DNA of 61,984 nucleotides, taken from Flavobacteriales bacterium (lineage in GTDB: Bacteria; Bacteroidota; Bacteroidia; Flavobacteriales_F; PHOS-HE28). The notes beneath the pieces are model-generated. The model was not told where the DNA came from and did not search any database. It saw nothing but the letters and a program-made list of their open reading frames with translations. The DNA is taken from NCBI GenBank assembly GCA_013360395.1, contig JABWBQ010000011.1, forward strand, positions 1 through 61,984. Reading direction: 5' to 3'. Shown piece after piece: positions 34,335-43,016 of the stretch; positions within the stretch are counted from its first letter, which is position 1, and the number at the start of each line of letters is the position of its first letter. The position numbers were made by a program, and so were the translations under genes.

Positions 34335-35708
34335 ATGAGCTCCCCCCGTACGGTCGCCTTCCACACCTTGGGCTGCAAGCTCAACTTCGCCGAGACCAGC
34401 ACGCTGGCGCGCAGTATGGAGGAGGCGGGCTATGCGTTGGTACGGCCCGAGGACCGTCCGGACGTGTTCGTGCTCAACACGTGCAGCGTCACCGAGAACG
34501 CCGATCGCGAATGCCGGCAGTGGGTGCGTCGTTTCCAACGGAACGATCCCGACGCCTTCGTGGCCGTGGTGGGCTGCTACGCCCAGTTGAAGCCGGAGGA
34601 GATCGCGGCGATCCCCGGGGTGGACCTGGTGCTGGGGGCCAATGAGAAGTTCGACCTCGCCGCGCATATCGCCGCCACGGGCGGCAAGCGTTCCGAAGGC
34701 CGGGCCGTGCATGGGCCGGTCAAGGACGTGCGCAGTTTCATCCCCTCGTGGAACGACGCCGACGGCCTGTCCACGGGAGGGCGGACGCGAACGTTCCTGA
34801 AGGTGCAGGACGGCTGCGACTATTTCTGCAGCTTCTGCACCATCCCCCTGGCGCGGGGGCGCAGCCGCAGCGGCAACATTGCGGAGACCGTGGCCCTGGC
34901 GAAGCGCATTGCGAGCACGGGCGTGCAGGAGATCGTGCTCACCGGGGTCAACACCGGCGACTTCGGGAGGCATCACGGGGAGGACCTGCTGGGGCTTGTC
35001 GAGGCGTTGGACCGGGTGGAAGGCATCGCGCGCTTCCGCATCAGCAGCATCGAACCCAACCTGTGCCATGACGGCATCATCGGGCAGGTGGCGCGCAGCC
35101 GGCGTTTCGTACCGCACTTCCACATGCCCCTGCAGAGCGGCAGCGACGCCATGCTCCAGCGCATGCGGCGGCGGTACGATACGGCCCTCTATACCGAGCG
35201 GGTGCAGCGGATCCGCTCCCTGATGCCGCACGCCTGCATCGGGGCGGACGTGATCACCGGCACGCCGGGCGAGACCGAGGCGGAGTTCCTGCGGACCCAC
35301 GCGTTCCTGCGCGATCTGGCCGTGGACTACCTGCACGTGTTCACCTACAGCGAGCGGGCCAACACCACCGCCGTGCGTCCGGGTGCCGCCGGTGGCGACG
35401 AGCGTGTGCCCATGGAAGTGCGCCGCATCCGCACCCGGCAATTGCGTGCGCTCAGCAACAAGCTTCACCGCGCCTTCCTGGAGCGGCACCTGGGCACGGT
35501 GCGTCCCGTGCTGTTCGAGGCCGAGGAAGTGGACGGGCACATGCTGGGCTTCACCGACAACTACATCCGCGTGGCCCTGCCCCACGACCCGGCCCGGGTG
35601 AACACCGTGGTGCCTGTGCGCCTCGACCGGATCGATGGAGAAGGGCATGTGACGGGTGCGGCCGTGCACGTGGCGACCCTGGAGGCGGCTCTCACCACCG
35701 TGCGCTGA
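34335..35708 (+). CDS. mtaB: tRNA t6A37 methylthiotransferase MtaB
   Basis: A 457-aa radical-SAM enzyme that adds a methylthio group to t6A37 of tRNA. It has an N-terminal UPF0004 domain with conserved cysteines (TLGCKLNFAE near 11-20, NTCSVTENA, VVGCYAQ), the radical-SAM cluster motif CDYFCSFC (Cys161, 165, 168), and a C-terminal TRAM domain (VLFEAEEVDGHMLGFTDNY). The start at 34335 matches the family N-terminus; the in-frame ATG at 34254 adds unlikely sequence. lgt begins 3 nt after the stop. Confidence 0.93.
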   Translation: MSSPRTVAFHTLGCKLNFAETSTLARSMEEAGYALVRPEDRPDVFVLNTCSVTENADRECRQWVRRFQRNDPDAFVAVVGCYAQLKPEEIAAIPGVDLVLGANEKFDLAAHIAATGGKRSEGRAVHGPVKDVRSFIPSWNDADGLSTGGRTRTFLKVQDGCDYFCSFCTIPLARGRSRSGNIAETVALAKRIASTGVQEIVLTGVNTGDFGRHHGEDLLGLVEALDRVEGIARFRISSIEPNLCHDGIIGQVARSRRFVPHFHMPLQSGSDAMLQRMRRRYDTALYTERVQRIRSLMPHACIGADVITGTPGETEAEFLRTHAFLRDLAVDYLHVFTYSERANTTAVRPGAAGGDERVPMEVRRIRTRQLRALSNKLHRAFLERHLGTVRPVLFEAEEVDGHMLGFTDNYIRVALPHDPARVNTVVPVRLDRIDGEGHVTGAAVHVATLEAALTTVR

Positions 35709-35711
35709 TCC

Positions 35712-36887
35712 ATGTATCCCACGCTTTACCACGCCCTGCTGGACCTGACGGGGATCGATCTGCCGTTCCTGAAGTTCCTGAACAGCTTCGGCTTCTTCGT
35801 GGCGGTGGCCTTCGTGGTGGCCAACCGGCTGCTGGCCGCCGAGCTGCGGCGCAAGGCCGCCACGGGGCTGTTGCGCCCTTCCACCCGCACCGTCACCATC
35901 GGGCTTGCGGCCCGTCCCGGCGAACTGGTGCTGCAGGGGTTGCTCGGCTTCGTGCTGGGCTGGAAGGGCCTGTACCTGTTGCTGCATGCCGCGGAGGCCA
36001 CGGCGGACACCAAGGCGTTCCTGTTCAGCGGTACGGGCAGCCTGGTGGGCGGGGTGGCCGGTGCGGCCCTTCTGGCCGGTGCGCTGTGGTGGGAGAAGCG
36101 CAAGCAGCGGCTCGACAAGCCGCGCACCGAGCAGGTCGTGATCGCCCCGGAGGAGCATGCCGGCGCCATCACCATGACCGCCGCGTTGTGGGGGGTGATC
36201 GGCGCCAAGCTGTTCCACTGGCTGGAGAACCCCGACGAACTGGCGGCCCTGCTGCGGGATCCCCGTGGGGCGGACCTGTTCACGGGGCTCACCATGTACG
36301 GCGGGCTCATCCTGGCCGGAGCGATGGTGATGCGCTACTTCCGCCGCCACGGCATGCCGGTGCTGGCGGGGGCCGATGCCGCGGCACCGGGCGTGATGCT
36401 GGCCTATGCCATCGGCCGCATCGGCTGCCAGGTGAGCGGCGACGGCGACTGGGGCATCGTGAACACCACGCTCCTGGGGCCGGGCCCCCGCTGGCTGTGG
36501 CAGTACGACTACCCGAACAACGTCAACGGCGTCGGCATCCCGATCACCGACGGGCGCGCCTGCTTCGAGGGCTATTGCACGGTGCTGCCGGAAACGGTGT
36601 TCCCCACCCCGCTCTACGAAACGCTGGCATGCACCCTGTTCTTCGGCGTGCTGTGGGCCCTGCGCGGCCGCCTGCGCCCCATGGGCGCCATCTTCTTCCT
36701 CTTCCTGTTGCTGAACGGCCTGGAGCGCTTCTGGATCGAGAAGATCCGGGTGAACGTGCTGCTCTTCGGCGACACCACCCAGGCCGAGCTGATCGCCCTG
36801 CTGCTGATGCTCGCCGGTGCCGCCGGGCTGTGGGCGGTGCATCGAGCAAGGAACAACGGACAACATGGACCTCAAGAAGCTCACTGA
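35712..36887 (+). CDS. lgt: Prolipoprotein diacylglyceryl transferase (Bacteroidota-type)
   Basis: A 391-aa membrane enzyme that transfers diacylglyceryl to the lipobox cysteine of prolipoproteins. About seven transmembrane segments. Signature pieces: LTMYGGLILAGAMV, AYAIGRIGCQVSGDGDWG (the Lgt GRxGCxxxGDG core) and FPTPLYETLACTL (usually HPTQLYE). It is longer than the proteobacterial enzyme (about 290 aa) because of a linker at about 100-150, as in other Bacteroidota. The window's own lipoproteins (22091, 53649, 59537) would be substrates. Confidence 0.87.
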   Translation: MYPTLYHALLDLTGIDLPFLKFLNSFGFFVAVAFVVANRLLAAELRRKAATGLLRPSTRTVTIGLAARPGELVLQGLLGFVLGWKGLYLLLHAAEATADTKAFLFSGTGSLVGGVAGAALLAGALWWEKRKQRLDKPRTEQVVIAPEEHAGAITMTAALWGVIGAKLFHWLENPDELAALLRDPRGADLFTGLTMYGGLILAGAMVMRYFRRHGMPVLAGADAAAPGVMLAYAIGRIGCQVSGDGDWGIVNTTLLGPGPRWLWQYDYPNNVNGVGIPITDGRACFEGYCTVLPETVFPTPLYETLACTLFFGVLWALRGRLRPMGAIFFLFLLLNGLERFWIEKIRVNVLLFGDTTQAELIALLLMLAGAAGLWAVHRARNNGQHGPQEAH

Positions 36888-37662
36888 ACAGGTGGCGGCG
36901 CTCAGCGCCGAAGTGGCCGCCTTCATCCGCCACGAGGCCGGCAGGCTCACCGAGGCCGGCATCTCCACCAAGAGCGCCAACAACCTGGTGACCCATGTGG
37001 ACCGCACCGCGGAGGCCCGCCTGGTGGAGGCCCTGGAGAAACTGGTCCCCGGGGCCGGCTTCATCGCCGAGGAGGGAAGCGGCGAACAACGCGAGCGGTA
37101 CAACTGGATCATCGACCCGCTGGACGGCACCACCAACTTCGTGCACGGCGTACCCTGCTACTGCATCAGCATCGCCCTGGTGGACGGCACCGAACCGCTG
37201 CTGGGCGTGGTGCACGAGGTGACACACGACGAACGTTTCACCGCATGGAAAGGCGGTGGTGCATGGCGCAACGGGGAGCGGATCCGCGTGAGCGGTCGCA
37301 CCCGGCTGGAGGAGAGCCTGCTGGCCACGGGATTCCCGTACGACGACTTCGGGTACGAGGCCGAATACATGGACCTGCTGCGCGAGCTGATGCACCGTAC
37401 CCGCGGCATCCGCAGGCTGGGCAGCGCCGCGGCGGACCTGGCCTACGTGGCCTGCGGCCGTTTCGAGGCCTTCTACGAGTACGGGCTCAACAGCTGGGAC
37501 GTGGCCGCCGGCGTGCTGCTGGTGCGCGAGGCGGGCGGCCGGGTGAGCGGTTTCAGGCCCGCCAAGGACCCGGTGTTCGACGAGGAGATCGTGGCCAGCA
37601 ACAGCGCGATCCACGACGAGCTGATGGAAGTGATCGAGCGCAACTGGCAGCGGCAGGATTAG
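36865..37662 (+). CDS. Inositol-monophosphatase-family phosphatase
   Basis: A 265-aa Mg-dependent phosphatase of the IMPase/SuhB fold. Metal and catalytic motifs: IAEEGS (Glu), IIDPLDGTTNFVHG (Asp-Pro-Leu-Asp-Gly-Thr) and YGLNSWDVAAGVLLVREAGG (WD motif). The substrate could be inositol-1-P or another sugar phosphate. The ATG at 36865 lies inside the end of lgt (23-nt overlap) and matches the family N-terminus. The two genes are probably co-translated. Confidence 0.9.
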   Translation: MDLKKLTEQVAALSAEVAAFIRHEAGRLTEAGISTKSANNLVTHVDRTAEARLVEALEKLVPGAGFIAEEGSGEQRERYNWIIDPLDGTTNFVHGVPCYCISIALVDGTEPLLGVVHEVTHDERFTAWKGGGAWRNGERIRVSGRTRLEESLLATGFPYDDFGYEAEYMDLLRELMHRTRGIRRLGSAAADLAYVACGRFEAFYEYGLNSWDVAAGVLLVREAGGRVSGFRPAKDPVFDEEIVASNSAIHDELMEVIERNWQRQD

Positions 37663-37841
37663 CGCGCATCCCTGATCGTCCTTCGGGACCCGGGCCGGGG
37701 AGTTCCATGGTGCGGAAGGCCCCCCACGACCGGTCGCGACGGCCTGGCGGTAAGGAGGCGGGCGTGGCATGAAGCTCCTCCCGCGGCGGCACGGATGCGG
37801 CCGTCCCTGACCATCACCGCAGGTTGTTGATGGAGCGGACT
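37663..37841. other. Intergenic region between convergent genes
   Basis: A 179-nt interval between the convergent IMPase and symporter genes. I find no terminator hairpin with a T-run, no RNA gene and no convincing frame. Confidence 0.5.
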
Positions 37842-39293
37842 TCAGCCTTGTGCCGGCACCTTTCGGCTCAACAGGGCAAGCCCCACCATCGTCAGCCCCG
37901 CCACGACCAGCAGCACCTCGAAGCCCATCTTGTACCCGAAGAGCAGGGTCTCTGAATGCGCCCGGATGAACCAGGTGAGCACCGGGGCCGCCACACAGAC
38001 CCAAGGCACCCAGCGCTCCTGCGGCCGGCCCTTGAAGAGGATGCCGTAGGCGAAGAGCCCCAGCAGCGGCCCGTAGGTGAAGCCCGCGATGTCGAACAGG
38101 GTCTTGATCACCGTGGGCGTGGCCAGCCAGTGGAAGTACAGGATGCACAACAGGAAGAGCACGGCCATGCCCAGGTGCACGCGCTGGCGCACCCGCTTCT
38201 GCCGGGCCTCGCTCCACCCCCGGTCGCGGATGCCGATCAGGTCGATGCACGTGCTGGCCGTGAGCGCCGTGAGCGCCCCGTCGGCACTGGGGAACAGCGC
38301 GCTGATGAGGCCGATGATGAACAGGATCCCCAGCCACGGCGGGAAGTGCTGCAGGGCCAATGTGGGGAAAACATCATCGGACCGGACGGGCACTTCCAGG
38401 CCATGGCGCCCGATGTACAGGTAGAGCAACGAGCCCAGCAGCAGGAAGAGCAGGTTCACGCCCAGCAGGATCACGCTGAACACGCGCATGTTCTTCTTGG
38501 AGCCCTCCACGGTGGAGACGCTCAGGTTCTTCTGCATCATCTCCTGGTCGAGGCCCGTCATGGCGATGGTGATGAAAATGCCCGCAAGCACCTGCTTCAG
38601 AAGGAAGCTGTCGCTGCGCCAGTCCAGGTCCAGCACGCGCATGCCGTCGTCGGCCCTCAGCTCGGCCAGCCAGCCTGCCATACCCGGCTGCCGGGTGATG
38701 TACACCACGGTGCCGACCAGGGCCCCCAGCATGAACAGGGTCTGCAGCGTGTCCGTCCACACGATGGTCTTCACCCCGCCCTTCAACGTGTACAGCACGA
38801 TCATGAGCATCACGGCGAGGGCCGTCACCTCGAAGCTGATGCCCATGGCCTCGAGCACGAAGAGGTGGATCACGTTGAGCACCACGAAGATCCGGATGGT
38901 GGCGCCGGCCAGGCGGCTGAGGATGAAGAACGAAGCCCCGCTGCGGTAGCTGTGCAGCCCGAAGCGCTCGCGCAGGTAGCCGTAGATGCTGGTGAGGCCC
39001 ATGCGGTAGTACAGGGGCAGCAGCACCCCGGCCACCACCCAGTAACCGATGGCGAAACCGAACACCAGTTGGAGGTAGGTCCACGCCTTGGCCTGCACCC
39101 AGCCCGGCACGCTGATGAAGGTGACGCCGCTGAGGCTGGTGCCGATCATGCCGAAGGCCACCACGTACCAAAGGGAGCGGCGCTCGCCCGTGTAGAAAGC
39201 ATGCTCACCGGCGCCCCGTCCCGTCCACCAGGCAATGCCCAACAACACCAGGAAATAGGCCGTCACCAGGGAGAGAAGCCAGGCCGCGCTCAT
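37842..39293 (-). CDS. Sodium:solute symporter (SSS family)
   Basis: A 483-aa permease with about 13 hydrophobic helices. SSS landmarks: WYVVAFGMIGTSLSGVTFISVPGW (helices 1-2), GIFITIAMTGLDQEMMQKNLS, and FSADGALTAL-like PSADGALTALTAS in the second repeat. Relatives carry sugars, amino acids or sialic acids with Na+; the substrate is not predictable here. The start at 39293 is chosen for the family N-terminus and the first helix; longer starts extend into the divergent promoter of the next gene. Confidence 0.88.
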   Translation of the reverse strand: MSAAWLLSLVTAYFLVLLGIAWWTGRGAGEHAFYTGERRSLWYVVAFGMIGTSLSGVTFISVPGWVQAKAWTYLQLVFGFAIGYWVVAGVLLPLYYRMGLTSIYGYLRERFGLHSYRSGASFFILSRLAGATIRIFVVLNVIHLFVLEAMGISFEVTALAVMLMIVLYTLKGGVKTIVWTDTLQTLFMLGALVGTVVYITRQPGMAGWLAELRADDGMRVLDLDWRSDSFLLKQVLAGIFITIAMTGLDQEMMQKNLSVSTVEGSKKNMRVFSVILLGVNLLFLLLGSLLYLYIGRHGLEVPVRSDDVFPTLALQHFPPWLGILFIIGLISALFPSADGALTALTASTCIDLIGIRDRGWSEARQKRVRQRVHLGMAVLFLLCILYFHWLATPTVIKTLFDIAGFTYGPLLGLFAYGILFKGRPQERWVPWVCVAAPVLTWFIRAHSETLLFGYKMGFEVLLVVAGLTMVGLALLSRKVPAQG

Positions 39294-39407
39294 GCCGCGA
39301 AGCAAGGGCCTGCGCACGCGGGGCCACCACCGGGGCGCGCCCAGTTGTCCCCGCCCGCCTGTTGGCAGCGCCACCGGCCGCCGGGACGGACGGTCCGGGG
39401 GGAGACG

Positions 39408-39415
39408 TAATTTCC
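39408..39415 (+). promoter_or_regulatory. -7-like element TAATTTCC
   Basis: TAATTTCC, 20 nt before the ATG at 39436; a partial match to TAnnTTTG in an otherwise GC-rich divergent intergenic region. Confidence 0.35.
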
Positions 39416-39435
39416 CGGCATCAACACCCGCACGC

Positions 39436-40281
39436 ATGCAACGGAACACGACCCTTCTGCTGGCGACCTGCCTGAGCCTGGGCGCCGCAGCGCAGTGCCC
39501 GGACAGCACCGCCATGCTCTTCAATTCCGATTTCGAGACCGGCAACGGCGGCCTGGTGACGAGCGGCTATCCCGACTGGGAGCACGGCGCCATCGGCACC
39601 CAGCTGGTGGACAGCCTCTGCACCTCCACGTTCAACAACACCATCGGTGCGCACAGCGGGACCCAGGGCTGGGGCACGGTGCTGCGGGACTGCTACCACA
39701 ACAGCGGCGACACCAGTGTGGTGGGGCTGACGGTGGACCTGAGCGACCCGGCCTACACCGGTGCCGAGCTGCGCTTCTGGCACTGGTGGGAAGTGTTCAC
39801 CAACTTCGATTACATCTTCATCCGCGTCAACGGCCAGCAGGTGTACCTCAACAACAGCCAGCAGTTCAGCCAGGTGTGGGTGCAGCAGACGATCGACCTT
39901 TCGCCCTTCCTGGGCCTGAGCGCGGTGAACATCACCTTCCACCTGTACGCCACCACCGTGGTGAACAAGGCGGGCTGGTACCTGGACGACATGCAGGTGA
40001 CCGCCTGCCTGCCCTCCAGCGGCAGCACCGCCATGGACGAGCGGCCGGCCGTGGGGCTGTGGGCCTGGCCCAACCCGGCGGAGGGTACGCTGCATGTGCG
40101 CAGCACCGGGCCCGGGCCGCGGTCGTGGCGGCTGCTGGACCTGGGCGGCCGGGAAGTGCTGCAGGGCAGCAGCGCCGGCGCCGACACGTGGACCATCGAC
40201 ACCGAGGGGTTGGCCGGGGCGCACGTGCTGGAACTGCGCACGCCCCGGCAGGTGCTGCATCGCCGGGTGCTGCTCCGATGA
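39436..40281 (+). CDS. Secreted protein with T9SS C-terminal sorting domain
   Basis: A 281-aa exported protein: signal peptide (1-19, TLLLATCLSLGAAAQ), a jelly-roll-like adhesion domain (about 25-190, with FNSDFETGNGGLVTSG, LRFWHWWEVFTNFDYIFIRV and WYLDDMQVTAC), then a type IX sorting domain (WAWPNPAEGTLHVRS ... VLELRTPRQVLHRRVLLR). It is predicted to cross the outer membrane by T9SS and be attached at the cell surface. Four cysteines in the middle domain could form disulfides. The ligand is unknown. Confidence 0.85.
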   Translation: MQRNTTLLLATCLSLGAAAQCPDSTAMLFNSDFETGNGGLVTSGYPDWEHGAIGTQLVDSLCTSTFNNTIGAHSGTQGWGTVLRDCYHNSGDTSVVGLTVDLSDPAYTGAELRFWHWWEVFTNFDYIFIRVNGQQVYLNNSQQFSQVWVQQTIDLSPFLGLSAVNITFHLYATTVVNKAGWYLDDMQVTACLPSSGSTAMDERPAVGLWAWPNPAEGTLHVRSTGPGPRSWRLLDLGGREVLQGSSAGADTWTIDTEGLAGAHVLELRTPRQVLHRRVLLR

Positions 40282-40308
40282 CGCCCGGGGTGCGAGGCGC
40301 CGCCCGGT

Positions 40309-40316
40309 TACCTTTG
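40309..40316 (+). promoter_or_regulatory. -7 element TACCTTTG of recR
   Basis: Exact consensus with 5 nt to the GTG start of recR at 40322, giving a leaderless GTG-initiated mRNA. Confidence 0.6.
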
Positions 40317-40321
40317 GTGGC

Positions 40322-40939
40322 GTGAGCACCTCCTCCGCCCTGCTGGAGAACGCCGTGGAACAGCTGGCCACCCTGCCCGGCATCGGGCGGCGCACGGCCA
40401 TGCGCATGGCGCTCGACCTGCTGCGCAGGGACCTGGCCTCGGTGCAGCGCTTCAGCGAGTCGGTGCGCCGGTTGCGCGAAGAGGTGCGTTACTGCGGCGA
40501 ATGCTGCAACATCAGCGACCAGGACCTGTGCGGCATCTGCGCATCGCCCGCCCGCGACCACGGCCTGGTATGCGTGGTGGAGGACGTCCGCGACGTGGTG
40601 GCCATCGAGAACACGCACCAGTACAAGGGCCTCTACCACGTGCTGGGCGGGGTGATCAGTCCGATGGATGGCGTGGGGCCCGAGGACCTGCGCATCGCAC
40701 GTTTGCTGGAGCGCGTGGGCAGCGGCATGGTGCGGGAGGTGGTGCTGGCCCTGGGCGCCACCCTGGAGGGCGACACCACCTGCTTCTACCTGCACCGGCG
40801 CCTTCGGGAGCATGGCGTCGCCGTCAGCCAGATCGCACGCGGCATCAGCATCGGCGGCGACCTGGAGCATGTGGACGAGCTGACGCTGGGCCGCAGCATC
40901 GCCGATCGCAAACCCTACGAACAGAGCGTGAAGCGATGA
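40322..40939 (+). CDS. recR: Recombination mediator protein RecR
   Basis: A 205-aa protein of the RecFOR pathway that helps load RecA at gaps. It has a helix-hairpin-helix (LATLPGIGRRTAMRMAL), a four-cysteine zinc finger (YCGECCNISDQDLCGIC, with the usual Cx2C...Cx2C pattern) and a Toprim domain (LVCVVEDVRDVVAIE, YHVLGGVISPMDGVGPEDL). The start codon GTG at 40322 gives the family length (about 200 aa) and lies just after a consensus promoter; no nearby ATG fits. Confidence 0.94.
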   Translation: MSTSSALLENAVEQLATLPGIGRRTAMRMALDLLRRDLASVQRFSESVRRLREEVRYCGECCNISDQDLCGICASPARDHGLVCVVEDVRDVVAIENTHQYKGLYHVLGGVISPMDGVGPEDLRIARLLERVGSGMVREVVLALGATLEGDTTCFYLHRRLREHGVAVSQIARGISIGGDLEHVDELTLGRSIADRKPYEQSVKR

Positions 40940-41054
40940 ACCCCGGGCCCGGCCGCACGCCGATGCATTCCCTGCACGTCACGCTCCTGCCACCCGCTAG
41001 CCCCGGGGCACCTGCGCATGGCGACGATCCGTGCGGTCTTGGAACCGGTCCCCG

Positions 41055-42971
41055 ATGAAGCTCTCGGTCATCATCGTCAACTACAACGTGCGGGCCTACC
41101 TCGAGCAGTGCCTGCGCGCCGTGTTCGCGGCCCTGGAAGGCATGGACGGCGAGGTGTTCGTGGTGGACAACCAGAGCACCGACGGCAGTGTGGAGCTCGT
41201 GCGCGAGCGTTTCCCGCAGGTGCGGTTGCTGGCCAATGCGGAGAACGTGGGCTTCAGCCGTGCGAACAACCAGGCCATCCGCGAGGCCAAGGGCGACCAC
41301 GTGCTGCTGTTGAACCCGGACACGATCGTGGGCGAGGACGTGTTCGCCAGGGTGGTGGCTTACATGGACGCCAACCCCAAGGTGGGCGGCGTGGGGGTGC
41401 GGATGATCGACGGCACGGGCCGCTTCCTGCCCGAGAGCAAGCGCGGGCTGCCCACGCCGGCGGTGGCCTTCTACAAGATCATCGGCCTGGCCCGGCTCTT
41501 CCCCCGCAGCCGTGTGTTCGGGCGCTATCACCTGGGGCACCTGCCCGAGGACCGCACAGCGCGCATCGAGATCCTTTCGGGCGCCTGCATGTTCCTGCGC
41601 AAACGCACCCTGGACGAGGTGGGGTTGCTGGACGAGAGTTTCTTCATGTACGGCGAGGACATCGACCTGAGCTACCGGATCACGCTGGGGGGCTACGAGA
41701 ACCACTACTTCCCGGAGGCACGGATCCTGCACTACAAGGGCGAGAGCACCAAGAAGAGCAGCGTGAACTACGTCTTCGTGTTCTACAACGCGATGGCCAT
41801 CTTCGCACGCAAGCACTTCGCACGCAACGGTCCGGACCTGTTCAGCGCATTGATCAGGGGCGCCATCTACCTGAGCGCCGCCGGGGCCCTGCTGAGCCGG
41901 TTCCTGCACCGGGCGCTGCTGCCCCTGCTCGATTCGGTGGCCCTGGCGGCCCTGTTGACACTCGCCGGCCCGCACGTGGGCGTGGTGCAATGGGCCGACG
42001 GCGCGCCGCGGCACCTCCTCCCCTTCCTTTCGGCCGCCCTGGTGTGCCATGCGCTCTTCGGCGCCTACGACCGGCCGGTGCGCTTGGGCAACGCGGCCAA
42101 GGGTGCGGCGGCCGCCACCCTGGTGATGGCCGCCTGGTGGAGCTGGCGCATGCACGCCTGGCCCGGCCTCACCGCCCTGCTCATCTGCCTGGGCCTGATG
42201 ACCGGCACGGCCTTCGCCGTCCGCGGCCTGTTGCACCTGTTGCGCACCAAGGGCTACGCGCTGCGCCCCGGCCACCGGCTGCGCATCGCCGCCATCGGCT
42301 CGGAACGACGGGCGCGCCAGGCCCTCGACCTGCTGTGGCAGACCCACTTCGGGCTGGGCCGGCAGATGATCGGGGCACCGGAGGTGCTGACACAGGCCGG
42401 GCGCACCGCCGAAATCCGTCGCCTGCTGCACGACCAGCGGTACGACGAGGTGGTGCTTTGCGCCGGCGACCTGCGGTGGGGCACCATCATCGACGCGCTG
42501 GAGCACTTGCGCGGCAGCGGCGCGGCCCTCAAGATCGCCCAGCCCGACGGGCAGACGATCATCGGTCCCAACAGCATCGAAGGGCTGCAGGACCTGCTGG
42601 TGCTGGAAGCCCACGCCGTGCACAGCCCGGCTGCACGGCGCACCAAGCGCATCGTGGATGTGGTGGTGGCGGCCCTGCTGGCGGCGACCCTCCCGCTCAA
42701 CCTCTGGCTCATCGACCGGCCCTGGGGCCTGGTACGGAACATCAGGGACGTGGTGCTGGGCCGGCGCACCTGGGTGGGTTACAACCGCAGCACCGCACGC
42801 ACCGGGCGGCTGCCGGCGCTGCGGCGGGGGGTGCTGGACCCGGTGGCGGCCCTGGGCCTTGCCCCCGAAGCCCTGGTGGTGGACCGCCTCAACCTGATGT
42901 ACGCCAAGAACTACCGGGCGTGGGACGATCTGGCGTACATCCGTCGCGGCTTTGCGCGACTGGGGTCCTGA
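41055..42971 (+). CDS. GT2 glycosyltransferase fused to a sugar-phosphotransferase-like membrane region
   Basis: A 638-aa protein. Residues 1-260 are a GT2 (GT-A fold) transferase: VIIVNYNVRAYLEQCL, FVVDNQSTDGS, LLNPDT (DxD-like) and FFMYGEDIDLSYR, as in rhamnosyltransferase-type enzymes. Residues 270-400 hold four or more membrane helices. The rest resembles polyprenyl-phosphate sugar-phosphotransferases (WcaJ type): a Rossmann-like CoA-binding_3 region (RLRIAAIGSERRARQAL) and RRTKRIVDVVVAALL leading to VVLGRRTWVGY. The catalytic Asp-Glu region of true phosphotransferases seems missing. Start 41055 is preferred over 41031. Confidence 0.8.
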   Translation: MKLSVIIVNYNVRAYLEQCLRAVFAALEGMDGEVFVVDNQSTDGSVELVRERFPQVRLLANAENVGFSRANNQAIREAKGDHVLLLNPDTIVGEDVFARVVAYMDANPKVGGVGVRMIDGTGRFLPESKRGLPTPAVAFYKIIGLARLFPRSRVFGRYHLGHLPEDRTARIEILSGACMFLRKRTLDEVGLLDESFFMYGEDIDLSYRITLGGYENHYFPEARILHYKGESTKKSSVNYVFVFYNAMAIFARKHFARNGPDLFSALIRGAIYLSAAGALLSRFLHRALLPLLDSVALAALLTLAGPHVGVVQWADGAPRHLLPFLSAALVCHALFGAYDRPVRLGNAAKGAAAATLVMAAWWSWRMHAWPGLTALLICLGLMTGTAFAVRGLLHLLRTKGYALRPGHRLRIAAIGSERRARQALDLLWQTHFGLGRQMIGAPEVLTQAGRTAEIRRLLHDQRYDEVVLCAGDLRWGTIIDALEHLRGSGAALKIAQPDGQTIIGPNSIEGLQDLLVLEAHAVHSPAARRTKRIVDVVVAALLAATLPLNLWLIDRPWGLVRNIRDVVLGRRTWVGYNRSTARTGRLPALRRGVLDPVAALGLAPEALVVDRLNLMYAKNYRAWDDLAYIRRGFARLGS

Positions 42972-42998
42972 ACGCGGTCACCGTCGGTGTCCGGTGGT

Positions 42999-43006
42999 TA
43001 CTTTTG
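42999..43006 (+). promoter_or_regulatory. -7 element TACTTTTG of the E2 gene
   Basis: Exact TAnnTTTG match (TA CT TTTG), 10 nt before the ATG at 43017. Confidence 0.6.
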
Positions 43007-43016
43007 GCCCGACCCG

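Noticed and set aside
33963-37136. A 1057-residue minus-strand open frame opposite mtaB and lgt
   Set aside because: Antisense to two well-supported genes; no motif or signal peptide; shadow frame.
37663-37841. Possible RNA gene or terminator between convergent genes
   Set aside because: No hairpin with a T-run and no tRNA-like arms found.
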